NCBI GenBank assembly: GCA_024707265.1
Contig: JANQAB010000004.1
Location: 124,001-188,000, forward strand
Direction: 5' to 3'
Length of the DNA stretch: 64,000 nucleotides
Source of the DNA: Sporocytophaga sp.
GTDB lineage: Bacteria; Bacteroidota; Bacteroidia; Cytophagales; Cytophagaceae
The translations under genes and the position numbers were made by a program. A model generated the notes under the pieces. The model made no database searches, was not told the DNA's origin, and was given only the letters and a program-made list of their open reading frames with translations. This document shows positions 18,155-26,575 of this stretch, piece after piece (positions within the stretch are counted from its first letter, which is position 1; every line of letters starts with the position of its first letter).

Positions 18155-18898
18155 TTATTTCGAGAATACTTTCTTCAGAATGTCTGTTACGCGGGCAACA
18201 GGATCCGTTCTGATTGCTTTTTCTTCGTCTGCCACTTTAATAAATAATCCTGTCAGTGCTTTGCCAGTAACATAATCACCTAAAGAAGGATTAACAATCG
18301 TGAATTTTGGTCCAAATGGTACTTTGTTAAAGGTTTCAGCTGTTGTGTTGTATTTTTCAACAATTTGTGCGTAAGTAGAGGCTGCTGAAACGTTTCCTAC
18401 AAGAGGTTTACTTAAAGAATTATCTATTTTAGGAGCAAACAGACCTTTTAAATCTGAATAAGTATTTGTTCTTAAATATGCTGTAGCCGCAGAATCGCTT
18501 CCATTCAGGATACTTAAACCATCTGTAATGGACATGTTGGTTATAGCATTAACAAATATAGGTTTTGCTTCTATCGCAGCATCTTCAGCAGATCTGTTAA
18601 TCTTTAATACTAATTGATCGATCAGTGGCTGAACAACAGCAGAGATACCTAGGGAATTCAGATTGTTCTGTATCATTTGAACTTCTGGAGGAAGTAATAT
18701 TTTAACTGCTTCATCTTTAAAATATCCGTCTGTTTTGTTGAGCATGGTCACGGAAGTATCTGTTCCTACTCTTAAGGCCTCTTTTAACCCCTGAACGACT
18801 TCGTCCTGAGATAGAGAAGGATCTATACCCAGTTCTTCACAGGAAGTCATGAAAATGCTTCCTGCAATCAAAAAAAGTAAGCTTAATTTTCTTAGCAT
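18155..18898 (-). CDS. DUF4197 lipoprotein
   Basis: 247 residues from ATG 18898. The eight residues that a start at 18922 would add (MNTNPLHI) do not fit a signal peptide. It begins MLRKLSLLFLIAGSIFMTSC, a lipoprotein signal with lipobox MTSC. The body matches DUF4197: SLSQDEVVQGLKEALRVGTD near the N-terminus, LLPPEVQMIQ, AEDAAIEAKPIFVNAITNMSI, and a final segment on multiple completion (GDYVTGKALTGLFIKVADEE). The family is all-helical, widespread in Bacteroidota and Proteobacteria, and of unknown function. Likely outer-membrane anchored and monocistronic. Confidence 0.88.
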   Translation of the reverse strand: MLRKLSLLFLIAGSIFMTSCEELGIDPSLSQDEVVQGLKEALRVGTDTSVTMLNKTDGYFKDEAVKILLPPEVQMIQNNLNSLGISAVVQPLIDQLVLKINRSAEDAAIEAKPIFVNAITNMSITDGLSILNGSDSAATAYLRTNTYSDLKGLFAPKIDNSLSKPLVGNVSAASTYAQIVEKYNTTAETFNKVPFGPKFTIVNPSLGDYVTGKALTGLFIKVADEEKAIRTDPVARVTDILKKVFSK

Positions 18899-19145
18899 AA
18901 TGTGTAAAGGATTGGTGTTCATTCATATCAGAAAACTCTTTTTGATATGATATATTGCTATACGGACTTTTGATAAAGTTGATTTATGCAAATATAAATT
19001 ATTTTATGAAATTCAAATAATTTATAAATAGACTGGTTTGTTGTTAATGGGTTGATAATTAGAGTATGTTGAAAAAAATAGTAATTCGTCATCAGAGCTT
19101 TTCTAAACAAAGATGACGAACCCAATATTGTCCTTATTTAAATAA

Positions 19146-20186
19146 TTACCACTTTTTAAAAACATCAAAGAAGTTAACGATGGTTTCTACATAAAAGAAA
19201 TTTGACCCTAATGTAGAATTGTTGTATTCAACTTCTTGTCTGTTTTTAACGAAGGTTCCGTTAAAGTAATGTGAGTATCCGATGGCTGCCTTGATAAATT
19301 TTAAAACTTCAAACCTTATACGGCCATCCGGACCATGCCCGAGATAAGCTCCGCTTTGTCCGGTTTTATCCCGGTTTTCAGCGTATTCGTTAGGAGGGAC
19401 ATTAAATAAGTTGTTAAACCTGTCTGTCCTGCTGGCAAGCCAATAGAAGCTATAAGAAATATCCGCTTTTATTTTCTTTCCCGGTTCGAACTCTACTCTT
19501 GCTTTGGGGGCTATAATATTTTCCATTACAACATAGTCATCAGCAGACCATGGACGGGCAAATCCAAAGAAACGTTCAAACCTGTTGTTAACATCGTCAT
19601 TAGGGTTTCTATCGCCGCTAGCATAGCCATAGAATAAACTGAACCGGGGTTTCCATCCATATTGAAATTTATAACCGATTTCAGCAGTGATCGCATAAGC
19701 TCTTTGCTTTTTATCTTTGTCTGTTCCCAATTGCTGATTGTATGTTACATCGTAATTTATTTCTTTGGTCAGCCAGCCATATACCCTTGTTCCAATGTTA
19801 TAAACACGACGGTTTCGTGTGGTGTCCTGAGAGTTAGGTTTTTGTCTTAAATACAAAAGATAAGGTTCAATGGTAATGATGTTGGACCATTTTCTCCAAT
19901 GAAAGATAGCCGCTCCAAATTGGCTTTTATGATCGGCTGTGTCCAATTCAGTCATAAGCCTGACCAATGGCTTTAATGCTAATAAGTCAAGTTGCCAGTC
20001 ATTTTTATCCTGTCCTAAAGCAGCTCTGAAGCCGGTAAAAGTATTGGTTGTATTACGCCATTGGTTTGATCCGATCAGCCTCCTGTCTAAAAATTCAAAA
20101 TTCTGTCTTCCGAATCGCACGTAGGCAGGTCTGTTGTTTCCATAGGGATCTATGCCTAAAGCTTTTTTTAAAATGAAGTTCAGCAT
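19146..20186 (-). CDS. alginate-export-like outer-membrane porin, C-terminal piece
   Basis: 346 residues of amphipathic beta-strands ending in Phe-rich YVETIVNFFDVFKKW, as in outer-membrane barrels. Content such as YVRFGRQNFEFLDRRLIGSNQW and TGFRAALG matches the alginate export family (AlgE-like 16-18 stranded channels). The apparent start MLNFILKK is an artefact. The true reading comes from the upstream frame across a 7-T run (20163-20169; A7 in the sense direction): with six A it reads AELHFKKALGIDPYGNN without a break. The whole protein would be about 507 residues. Its transported compound is unknown and may be a polysaccharide or other anion. Confidence 0.75.
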   Translation of the reverse strand: MLNFILKKALGIDPYGNNRPAYVRFGRQNFEFLDRRLIGSNQWRNTTNTFTGFRAALGQDKNDWQLDLLALKPLVRLMTELDTADHKSQFGAAIFHWRKWSNIITIEPYLLYLRQKPNSQDTTRNRRVYNIGTRVYGWLTKEINYDVTYNQQLGTDKDKKQRAYAITAEIGYKFQYGWKPRFSLFYGYASGDRNPNDDVNNRFERFFGFARPWSADDYVVMENIIAPKARVEFEPGKKIKADISYSFYWLASRTDRFNNLFNVPPNEYAENRDKTGQSGAYLGHGPDGRIRFEVLKFIKAAIGYSHYFNGTFVKNRQEVEYNNSTLGSNFFYVETIVNFFDVFKKW

Positions 20187-20667
20187 AAAGGGAAATGGGT
20201 TCTACCCGGTTAAAGTCTCTGTTGTCCCTGGCAAACTTGCTATGTACTCTAAAGGCATCACTCATTTCTACTGCAAATCGAAAAGGATCTAATATCTCCT
20301 TTATGCCGACATAAGCTCGTGTTCTGAATAGTATAGGGTAATCTGTTGTAAGAAATGGCCTTCTTATATCATAGTGACGATATTCAAAACGGGTTCTGTG
20401 ATCCAGACCTACATCAAGCCAGCTTATTTTTTCAACTCCCTTTATTCCGGTTTTATTAAACTGTCTGGAGTATTCCGGAGGTGTAGGGTCTCTTTTGGTC
20501 CCGTATGAACCTGCCTCTACATAATAAGTCTTCTTGGCTGTAGTATCCTTTTGTACTTGTGTTGAGTCTTGTGCCTTTGAAACGAAAGCTGACAGCAGTA
20601 ACAGTAAAAAAAAATATCCTTTGCCTGTGAATTCATTCAGTCTTATAACATTCTTAAATGTTGACAT
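20095..20667 (-). CDS. alginate-export-like outer-membrane porin, N-terminal piece
   Basis: Start at ATG 20667 (MSTFKNVIRLNEF), with a hydrophobic signal segment ending VSKAQ near residue 33. An upstream TTG would add only six residues. The mature region has WLDVGLDHRTRFEYRHYD, then RTRAYVGIKEILDPFRFAVEM, the typical opening of alginate export porins. The frame is correct to HFKK and then runs out of frame after the 7-T/A run at 20163-20169, ending in an unrelated tail (SFRHRSLWKQ). It forms one gene with the piece ending at 19146. Unless slippage restores the frame, only a truncated, non-functional barrel would be made. Confidence 0.75.
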   Translation of the reverse strand: MSTFKNVIRLNEFTGKGYFFLLLLLSAFVSKAQDSTQVQKDTTAKKTYYVEAGSYGTKRDPTPPEYSRQFNKTGIKGVEKISWLDVGLDHRTRFEYRHYDIRRPFLTTDYPILFRTRAYVGIKEILDPFRFAVEMSDAFRVHSKFARDNRDFNRVEPISLYAELHFKKSFRHRSLWKQQTCLRAIRKTEF

Positions 20668-21073
20668 AATTTTATTTGATCTCAAATCTTCCCTTCATAG
20701 ATAATTTTCAAAATTATATAAATTCCATTGAATCAGAAGTTAAGTTTCATCAAATTTTTACTGATTCTCGAGAAACATGATTCACAAAGCTAAACCTGAC
20801 ATGTTTGTTTATGTTTGTTTGTTCCCCTAAAGGGATTGGCTGTAGTGATTGCTTTAAAAGGGATGCCGTTGGGAGCATTTGATTTTTGATATGAAAACCA
20901 TCATAAGGGTTATAAAAAATCTTTGTAAATTTTTAAGCTTCAGTTTTTTAGAGAATGAGTCTTTTCTAAAGTTGAAAGCGGAGATTAGTCTGAGTCATTA
21001 ACTGTAAAAAAGTGCAGGAATCCCCGGTGTTCTAAAACAACCTGAAGCTGAAAGACCTTGTATTTTTTGTTTA
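20668..21073. other. intergenic region, AT-rich with TTTG repeats
   Basis: About 400 bases with no supported gene. On the minus strand a perfect TAnnTTTG element (TAGCTTTG) lies at 20785-20792, about 120 bases before the porin start, and could be its -7 promoter element, but I see no clear -33 partner. Nearby the plus strand carries an irregular TGTTTGTTTATGTTTGTTTG stretch (about 20808-20827). Confidence 0.35.
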
Positions 21074-21105
21074 AATATCCTGCAGATAATACTCTGCAGG
21101 ATATT
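21074..21105 (-). terminator. hairpin terminator after the metallopeptidase gene
   Basis: A perfect 13-bp stem (AATATCCTGCAGA at 21074-21086, complement at 21093-21105) with a 6-base loop lies just beyond the T9SS tail that ends at 21125. The following T-run is imperfect. Confidence 0.65.
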
Positions 21106-21124
21106 CTTAAATGAGAGAGAAATT

Positions 21125-21651
21125 TTATTCTTTGATAACTGGTGTAGTAAAGTTTCCTACTTTTAGTATATACAAACCAAAACCATTGGTATATCCAGAA
21201 AAATCAAGGGAAGTATCATTCCCTTTTTTAAATTCATGTCCTGTTACATTCATTAGCTGCCAGTCTTGTTGTACATCCCATCTGATCACACCGGTAGTAG
21301 GGTTGGGGTAGACATTAAGCCTATGGCCTGCTTTATCAGGAACAACTCCAGCTACAACTTCTTCCTGTATCCTGATATTATAGATAAGTGTTACTTGTGC
21401 AGACTCATTGGCGCTTTTGGTATATTTAAAAGCCTGTTTAATAGTGTGTTGATCTCCATCCTTTGATCTGGAAGGATATTGGACTATGTTAGCTATAAGC
21501 GTATTTATATTTAATTCTGAATATAGATATATGCACGATTTCCCCAGGCTATTATTTGGCCTGTATTGTTAAACCAGTGTCCGGGAGCATTGGCGGTTGA
21601 GGTAGCATTGGTACTTCCATTCGGATTGATGCCAAAATAAGTGATGCTAGA
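21125..21651 (-). pseudogene. C-terminal remainder of the secreted metallopeptidase (DUF4859-like plus T9SS domain)
   Basis: Downstream of the TGA at 21652-21654 the same frame stays open and reads SSITYFGINPNGSTN and ATSTANAPGHWFNN, typical of a DUF4859-like domain. It fails near 21520-21533. After one frame change the text continues YLYSELNINTLIANIVQYPS and ends with a type A T9SS domain (LNVYPNPTTGVIRWDV ... TPVIKE) and a stop at 21125. The native protein therefore ran through to this point. Two lesions, a stop codon in place of an expected Gly codon (NF-stop-SSITYF) and an indel, separate it from its enzyme domain. Confidence 0.75.
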
Positions 21652-23139
21652 TCAGAAGTTTTTGGCAATATCTTCTACTGGCATGGCGAAGGCTTCACTG
21701 ATGCTGTTTGAACTCAGAGCAATCTGAACCGGAGTATAATCACTTGCAGGCTTCATAACGGCATTATAGGTAAGGGTAATGTCTTTGATAGGGGCATTAA
21801 TGATCCCTTGAAGATTGGTATTCTGGAATTTGACTTTATATTGCCATTGTTCATCATTGCTGTTATTGTCATCCCAGGCATGTCTCCAGTGCTGCTGAGG
21901 TGTTCCAGATACTACCAGCCATAATTTTTCACATTTGTCTGGGCAATTAAATGAAAGAGTTGTTTCAGGATTAATATTGTTTAGCACATTTGCTGTAGCA
22001 GTATTACTGTATACTCTTGTTCCGTCTTGCAATAATGCAACAAAACCAAATCTCCAACCTCCCTTATCAACATTGAGTGCTCTGTAGCCAGCCTCTCCAG
22101 CAAGTCCTTTAAAGTCAACAATCACAGTTGTTGCCGCTGCAGGGGGATTTAATTTGATGCAATTATATCCGTTGTTTTCTATAGTAACGGAAGAGTCCGG
22201 TTGCCAGTAGTTATCAGGTTGGAGCGTCATTTTTACCTGTGCTCTTCTGTTGATATAATTAGCTCCGTATGACTTGATGGCTGGAATATCCCATGTGGTC
22301 AGTCTTGCAGCATGTTCATAAATCTCATCATTAAACTGATGCTGGGTAAGTGAATTAAGGCGTTTATAGGTTTCCACAGGATCTTCGGGAGAACGGGATT
22401 CTCTCCATAAGCGCCCCATAAAGTTTTTTCCCCTTTTGAAAGTCCAGTAATCCTGGATGAAATAATTTGCATAACGAGGTGTCTCATGAATAATATGCAA
22501 ATGATTGTACTTTAGATAATTGTTAAAATCACTTTCTGTAAACTGCTTCTGAGGATATACTTTAAAAGCAATCCATTGTGCGCACTGCTCCCAGAACCCG
22601 TTTCCGCCAGATCCATTGGGGCCAAAGCCATATCTATAGCCGCCCTGGGTATCGCATCCTGTGATGTATTCAAAGCAATGCCCGATTTCATGGGCAAGTA
22701 CATTGTCGATTCTTGCCGCATCCGGATTTACATGTAAAGTTCCGACCTGGTCGTCCTGACCGGAACCATAAGCTGCCCATTCGGTAGAATAGGTTAAGAA
22801 GATCATAAGCTTATACTTATCAGTTACTGATGATCCTTTAATGGCAAATTTAAGGCTGTCAAGGTAGAATGAATAGCTCTTCTCTGCTACACTTAAAAGT
22901 GTACTCAGGTTGACATTATAAGGGCTTGCCGCATTAGTAGGATAGCTTCCGAATCCAGCCTCCCAGAATACTATTATATTGTCGGTTTGGCTGCTTCTGC
23001 AATAACACCATTGACTATTCGGGTTATTCAAATCCATATTCTCATTCGTAATAAAACGAGGAATGTAGACTTGTTTTTGAGCGAAGAGATCAGCGCTTGT
23101 AAGTAATGTCAGTAAAAAGAGTAGTTTGATGTATTTCAT
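21652..23139 (-). CDS. secreted zinc metallopeptidase-like protein, truncated by an in-frame TGA
   Basis: 495 residues with a signal peptide (MKYIKLLFLLTLLTSADLFA). A zinc-peptidase motif HEIGH lies at 150-154 (VLAHEIGHCFEY) inside a domain like the Bacteroidota DUF6055 family, with YGSGQDDQVGTLHVNPDAA just before it. The C-terminal third is a beta-sandwich (WRFGFVALLQDGTRVYSN, CEKLWLVVSGTPQQHWRHAW). The open frame ends at a TGA that interrupts NF/SSITYF. The sequence beyond is the rest of the same protein, including its T9SS signal. As read here, the enzyme would be made without its DUF4859-like and sorting domains and would probably stay in the periplasm. It likely acts on proteins or glycoproteins outside the cell. 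Confidence 0.78.
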   Translation of the reverse strand: MKYIKLLFLLTLLTSADLFAQKQVYIPRFITNENMDLNNPNSQWCYCRSSQTDNIIVFWEAGFGSYPTNAASPYNVNLSTLLSVAEKSYSFYLDSLKFAIKGSSVTDKYKLMIFLTYSTEWAAYGSGQDDQVGTLHVNPDAARIDNVLAHEIGHCFEYITGCDTQGGYRYGFGPNGSGGNGFWEQCAQWIAFKVYPQKQFTESDFNNYLKYNHLHIIHETPRYANYFIQDYWTFKRGKNFMGRLWRESRSPEDPVETYKRLNSLTQHQFNDEIYEHAARLTTWDIPAIKSYGANYINRRAQVKMTLQPDNYWQPDSSVTIENNGYNCIKLNPPAAATTVIVDFKGLAGEAGYRALNVDKGGWRFGFVALLQDGTRVYSNTATANVLNNINPETTLSFNCPDKCEKLWLVVSGTPQQHWRHAWDDNNSNDEQWQYKVKFQNTNLQGIINAPIKDITLTYNAVMKPASDYTPVQIALSSNSISEAFAMPVEDIAKNF

Positions 23140-23306
23140 AACATTAACAAACTTTGTTTTTTTTTTGATAATAGTTTATATGATTATTGAAATAGTTAAT
23201 ACTATCGAAACGAGAGATGTTTTGATCTGGCAGTAGACAATCTATCAAATTTTTTGCAGTCCTCAAAAAAGGAGGTTTAGTTAAATGTTTGGTAATTAGT
23301 CTGGAA

Positions 23307-23339
23307 ATAAAAAATGCCAGTCCTTTGAACTGGCATTGT
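23307..23339 (-). terminator. terminator for the collagen-like lipoprotein gene
   Basis: A 9-bp stem (AATGCCAGT at 23313-23321 with ACTGGCATT at 23329-23337). Read leftward it is followed by T6 and an AT-rich tail, so it terminates the minus-strand gene ending at 23359. Confidence 0.8.
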
Positions 23340-23358
23340 GGAATAAAGCATGAAGCTG

Positions 23359-23973
23359 TTATTCAGGAAGATGATAATATGATTTTACTTCCTGATAATT
23401 CTTTAAATCTATCTGATCAACCCTTTGATTGATTTTAACACCTCCTGGTATCAGCACATATCGGAAGCGTATATTATCTGGTTTGAATACATTAGTAAAG
23501 AAATAATATCTGTCTGTAAGTTTAGACAGGTTTTGGGTAACGATGAAAGAGATGTTAAGTAAGCTTTTGTTATATGTGTAATCCAGCTCAAAGTACACCG
23601 CATTAGGATCCGGTACATTCTGATATCCTTCTTTGCCCCATGTAGGTAAGGGTTTTATACCGGTTACAGAAGTTTGGTCTTCAGGTTTACTGCCGAAAAA
23701 GACTAAAACGGTACCTCCGTTATTTATAAATTCATCGGTAAGCTGGGGAACGGGTACCTCCATACTTATAAATGAGAAATTCTGAGTAATGTAAGTAGGG
23801 TCATATAGAAACCAATCGGAATACATGATATTAGATGTGCCAGGGTCTCCCTGTTCTCCTTTAGGGCCTGTATTACCGGCAGGACCAGCCGGGCCTGGAT
23901 CTCCTTTTTTATTGCAGGAGGTAACGACTATGAAAGCAAATATTAAAATAGTAAGTAGTTTAAAGTTTTTCAT
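23359..23973 (-). CDS. lipoprotein with short collagen-like repeat
   Basis: 204 residues. MKNFKLLTILIFAFIVVTSC is a lipoprotein signal (lipobox VTSC). Immediately after it come eight Gly-X-Y triplets (about residues 24-47: GDPGPAGPAGNTGPKGEQGDPG), a collagen-like stalk. The globular remainder (YSDWFLYDPT, NNGGTVLVFFGSKPED, YRFRYVLIPGG-like strands) resembles small beta-sandwich domains found after such stalks in Bacteroidota, of unknown function. Surface display on a short triple helix is inferred. It is monocistronic with its own terminator. Confidence 0.85.
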   Translation of the reverse strand: MKNFKLLTILIFAFIVVTSCNKKGDPGPAGPAGNTGPKGEQGDPGTSNIMYSDWFLYDPTYITQNFSFISMEVPVPQLTDEFINNGGTVLVFFGSKPEDQTSVTGIKPLPTWGKEGYQNVPDPNAVYFELDYTYNKSLLNISFIVTQNLSKLTDRYYFFTNVFKPDNIRFRYVLIPGGVKINQRVDQIDLKNYQEVKSYYHLPE

Positions 23974-24304
23974 ATAGTATGATTTTGTAAAAGTTTAAAA
24001 ATTATTAAAACATGAGTTATCAAAAAGGACTTTAAAATAGTGAAAAGCGGCAAGAATAGCGAATTGTCTAGTTACTAGAAGGTTGTGGGGCGATATTTAG
24101 GAGTGGACTTTGGCAATTTAAGTTTAATAGATTTGATTTTTATCATCAAATTAAAAACTGTCAACTGATCTATCTTAGGCAGGCGACTATATATGAGTTT
24201 TTAAGTAACGTTTTTTTTTAGTTTTTGAAATTTTAACTTGCTAGTGGATAAATACGTAAATTTGGATTTACTACTTTTATTCAAAACTTTTTTTAAGATA
24301 GCTT
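23974..24304. other. intergenic region, no gene seen
   Basis: About 330 AT-rich bases between diverging genes. I see no ORF or clear hairpin. A T9 run lies at about 24211-24219. Promoters for the collagen-like lipoprotein (left) and the delta-60 gene fragment (right) should be here. Confidence 0.35.
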
Positions 24305-24468
24305 ATGCTTAAAAAATTACTTGTTTTTAGTAGCTTCCTATTTTGTACTCAATATTCTGTACAGGCACAGATTAAAATTGATTCTACATTTGGGGTGAAT
24401 GGAGTTTTTAAATCTGATTTATTTGCATCTGTTGTCAGTATCGATGTTCAGCAAGACAATAAATTTAT
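24305..24468 (+). pseudogene. 5' fragment of a delta-60-repeat secreted protein, cut by an insertion sequence
   Basis: ATG 24305 opens a signal peptide (MLKKLLVFSSFLFCTQYSVQA) followed by KIDSTFGVNGVF and IDVQQDNKF, the opening of a delta-60 repeat (DSxFGxxG ... VAxQxDGKI) beta-propeller protein, normally several hundred residues with a T9SS tail. The insertion element begins right after DNKF. Beyond the element (from about 25470) a short stretch reads IAINYDDNRLFFYV in another frame and then ends, so most of the original gene has been lost. Confidence 0.65.
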
Positions 24469-25460
24469 AGGATTCCTATTTAAGTATCTGAACGCATGCA
24501 GGTTGCGTCGATGCTATCTATTTTTACCCAAAAAAAGAAGAATGAAAATAGATAAGGGTCTTAGCCGTAAAGAATTCAAAGAGAAGTATCCTGATAATTC
24601 ATCATGTTTACAATATTTAGCCGAGTTAAAATGGGCGGATGGTTATGAATGTAAAGGTTGTAAGAGTACAACCTATTCCCGAGGTAAGCAACCATATAGT
24701 AGAAGATGTACCAAGTGTCAATATGATGAGTCCGCAACATCAGGTACCCTTTTTCACAAGATAAAATTTTCTATATCATTAGCTTTTGAGATGTTGTATG
24801 AAATAGTTACCAGTAAGAAAGATGCAAATAGTGTTTGGCTGGTGGAAAGATTTCAATTGCAGCAAAAAAACAACATGGTTGTTCAGGCAAAAGGTACAGG
24901 AAGCTATGAAAAGTAGCCTGGAGCATCCATTGGTAGATGAAGTTCACGTAGATGAATTTGAAATAGGCACTCCGAAAAAAGGGGAGCAAGGAAGAAGTGT
25001 CAGTGAAGAAAAGGTCAGAGTAGTAATAGCCATCGAACATCGCAGGGAGCTGCCGGAAGAGGATATGCACAAGTCATTACGGATTATTCCTGTAGCTCAT
25101 TAAAACCTATATTTGAACAACATATTGCAAGGGATGCAAATGGAAACAGATGGATGGAGTGGATATAACCCCCTTAAAACAGAATATCCAAATCTAAAAC
25201 AGAAACTGTCAGAAAAAGGAGAGAATTTTAAGATGCACCATATCCAAATAAGGAATTTTCAAAACTGGATACGGGGAGTTCATTCATATTGTAACAAAGA
25301 GTATATGAATAAGTACCAAGATGAATATTTCTACAGATTTAACATAACATAAGAAACTTTAGAAAGAATATCCTTGAGAATATTCTTAAAAGAATGATGG
25401 GGGATCTCCAATTATATATTCTCAAATAATAAAGCAAGCGATCTAAATGGGTAATCCTAT
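24469..25460 (+). mobile_element. IS1595-type insertion sequence (decayed)
   Basis: A ~990-bp element. The left end begins AGGATTCCTATTTA and the right end, read inward, AGGATTACCCATTTA, giving imperfect terminal inverted repeats. A 9-base direct repeat TAAATTTAT flanks it (24460-24468 and 25461-25469), consistent with the 8-bp target duplication of the IS1595 family plus one chance base. It encodes one transposase of the ISXO2-like type, broken by several frameshifts. It sits inside a delta-60-repeat gene. Confidence 0.8.
24542..25352 (+). pseudogene. IS1595-family (ISXO2-like) transposase, frameshifted
   Basis: ATG 24542 starts an IS1595-type transposase (MKIDKGLSRKEFKEKYPD). An N-terminal zinc ribbon is present (ECKGCKSTTYSRGKQP and RRCTKCQYDESATSGT). 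The DDE-type core appears in other frames: KVQEAMKSSLEHPLVDEVHVDEFEIG, then GAAGRGYAQVITDYSCSS, then TDGWSGYNPLKTEYPNL and MHHIQIRNFQNWIRGVHSYC. At least three frame changes are needed: at an A7 run (24864-24870, six A would restore it), near 25043 and near 25140. The catalytic Asp of VDEVHVDE and the W-S-G-Y motif are still readable. As it stands it cannot make a full transposase. Confidence 0.82.
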
Positions 25461-25575
25461 TAAATTTATTTGATTGCTATAAATTACGACGATAACAGAC
25501 TGTTTTTTTATGTTTTGAATTGTTTTTAAAATTTATTCTTTAAATTTATTCTCTAAATATTTTATAACCATTTAT

Positions 25576-26184
25576 ATGAAAAAAATTTTTCTCTTTGCAT
25601 TCATGTTTTCTACAGGCTGCATTTTATCATCATCATCAAATCCTGAAAATTCTGTTTCAGTGAGTGGTACATTAGGTGACATAAAATTATCTTTAACTCC
25701 AAACGGTTCGGTAGAAAATAAAATTCGTAACACCTCAGGTGAGACAAAGGCTGGATGTTTTAGCGGATATACCGGTACTTTGGAAAATCAAAAACAGGAC
25801 ACTATGGTGTTTATTAAATTTAAATCAACAGTTACGAAAGGTGCAGACTGTAGCAAGCCAATGGCGATAAAAGATGTTATAAAAGCTGGTACATATAACT
25901 TTGAATTAAGTGGTAAAGACACTCTTGGCAGTGCTGGTTCACTTACAATAAAAATCAAGGATAAATATTATTCAACGGGTCTTGCTGCTCAGCCTAAAGG
26001 TAAATTTATTAAAGTAACTTCAATTACTCCATATAGTGGTAATGGTTTGTACGATCCCACTAATACATATAAGACACGTTATCTGGTAAAAGGTACAGCT
26101 TCCGCTAAATTATTCAATGCAATGGTTAAAGATGATTTCACAGAAACATCAGATTTTAAATTCAGCGTTATTTTTGCTGAATAA
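25576..26184 (+). CDS. hypothetical lipoprotein
   Basis: 202 residues. MKKIFLFAFMFSTGC is a short lipoprotein signal (lipobox STGC) followed by a Ser-rich linker (ILSSSSNPENS). The rest alternates beta-strand-like segments rich in Lys, Thr and Gly (GTYNFELSGKDTLGSAGSLTIKIKDKYY), with two Cys (AGCFSG and GADCSK) that may form a disulphide. I recognise no family. It lies just downstream of the IS and runs in the same direction, but has its own upstream AT-rich region. Confidence 0.7.
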   Translation: MKKIFLFAFMFSTGCILSSSSNPENSVSVSGTLGDIKLSLTPNGSVENKIRNTSGETKAGCFSGYTGTLENQKQDTMVFIKFKSTVTKGADCSKPMAIKDVIKAGTYNFELSGKDTLGSAGSLTIKIKDKYYSTGLAAQPKGKFIKVTSITPYSGNGLYDPTNTYKTRYLVKGTASAKLFNAMVKDDFTETSDFKFSVIFAE

Positions 26185-26575
26185 TTTAATTCTATCAACT
26201 GAAAGAGCTGGTCCTATTTAGCTGGCTTTTTCTAATTCATTTTTTTGGGCCATTTCTTCGGCTTGTTTCCTGTTGAATCACATTTAAACTATAAATTTTC
26301 AATATCACTAGGGGGGCCATTTTTAGGAATTGATATTTTACATTTTATCATATATTGATTTGAAAAATGGCATTAGGCTCAAAAAATGCTCTTCGAATCT
26401 GACTATCTGGATTAATTTTGAATAATTCCCTGTTGAGTCACGATTTTTTTTAGTGTTTTAACTTTTATTGATCAGGATTTCAGTGGGTTGTTTATTTATT
26501 TTTTTAAAGACTCAATTTATTGGATGATTAGTCATAAATTTAATTTCAATTCCAATATTACTCATCTCTCCGCAT
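26185..26575. other. intergenic region with a possible decayed minus-strand gene
   Basis: On the minus strand 26338-26451 reads RDSTGNYSKLIQIVRFEE and ends FFKSIYDKM before a stop, and a second copy of the DSTGN context occurs near 26270-26283 (cctgttgaatcaca against cctgttgagtcacg at 26431). These look like pieces of a broken gene or a small duplication, but I recognise no family. G6 lies at about 26311-26316. Nothing else is evident before the carbonic anhydrase start. Confidence 0.25.

Noticed and set aside
24864..24870. Programmed frameshifting in the IS transposase
   Set aside because: The A7 run alone would be suggestive, but two more frame lesions downstream show general decay rather than a regulated shift.
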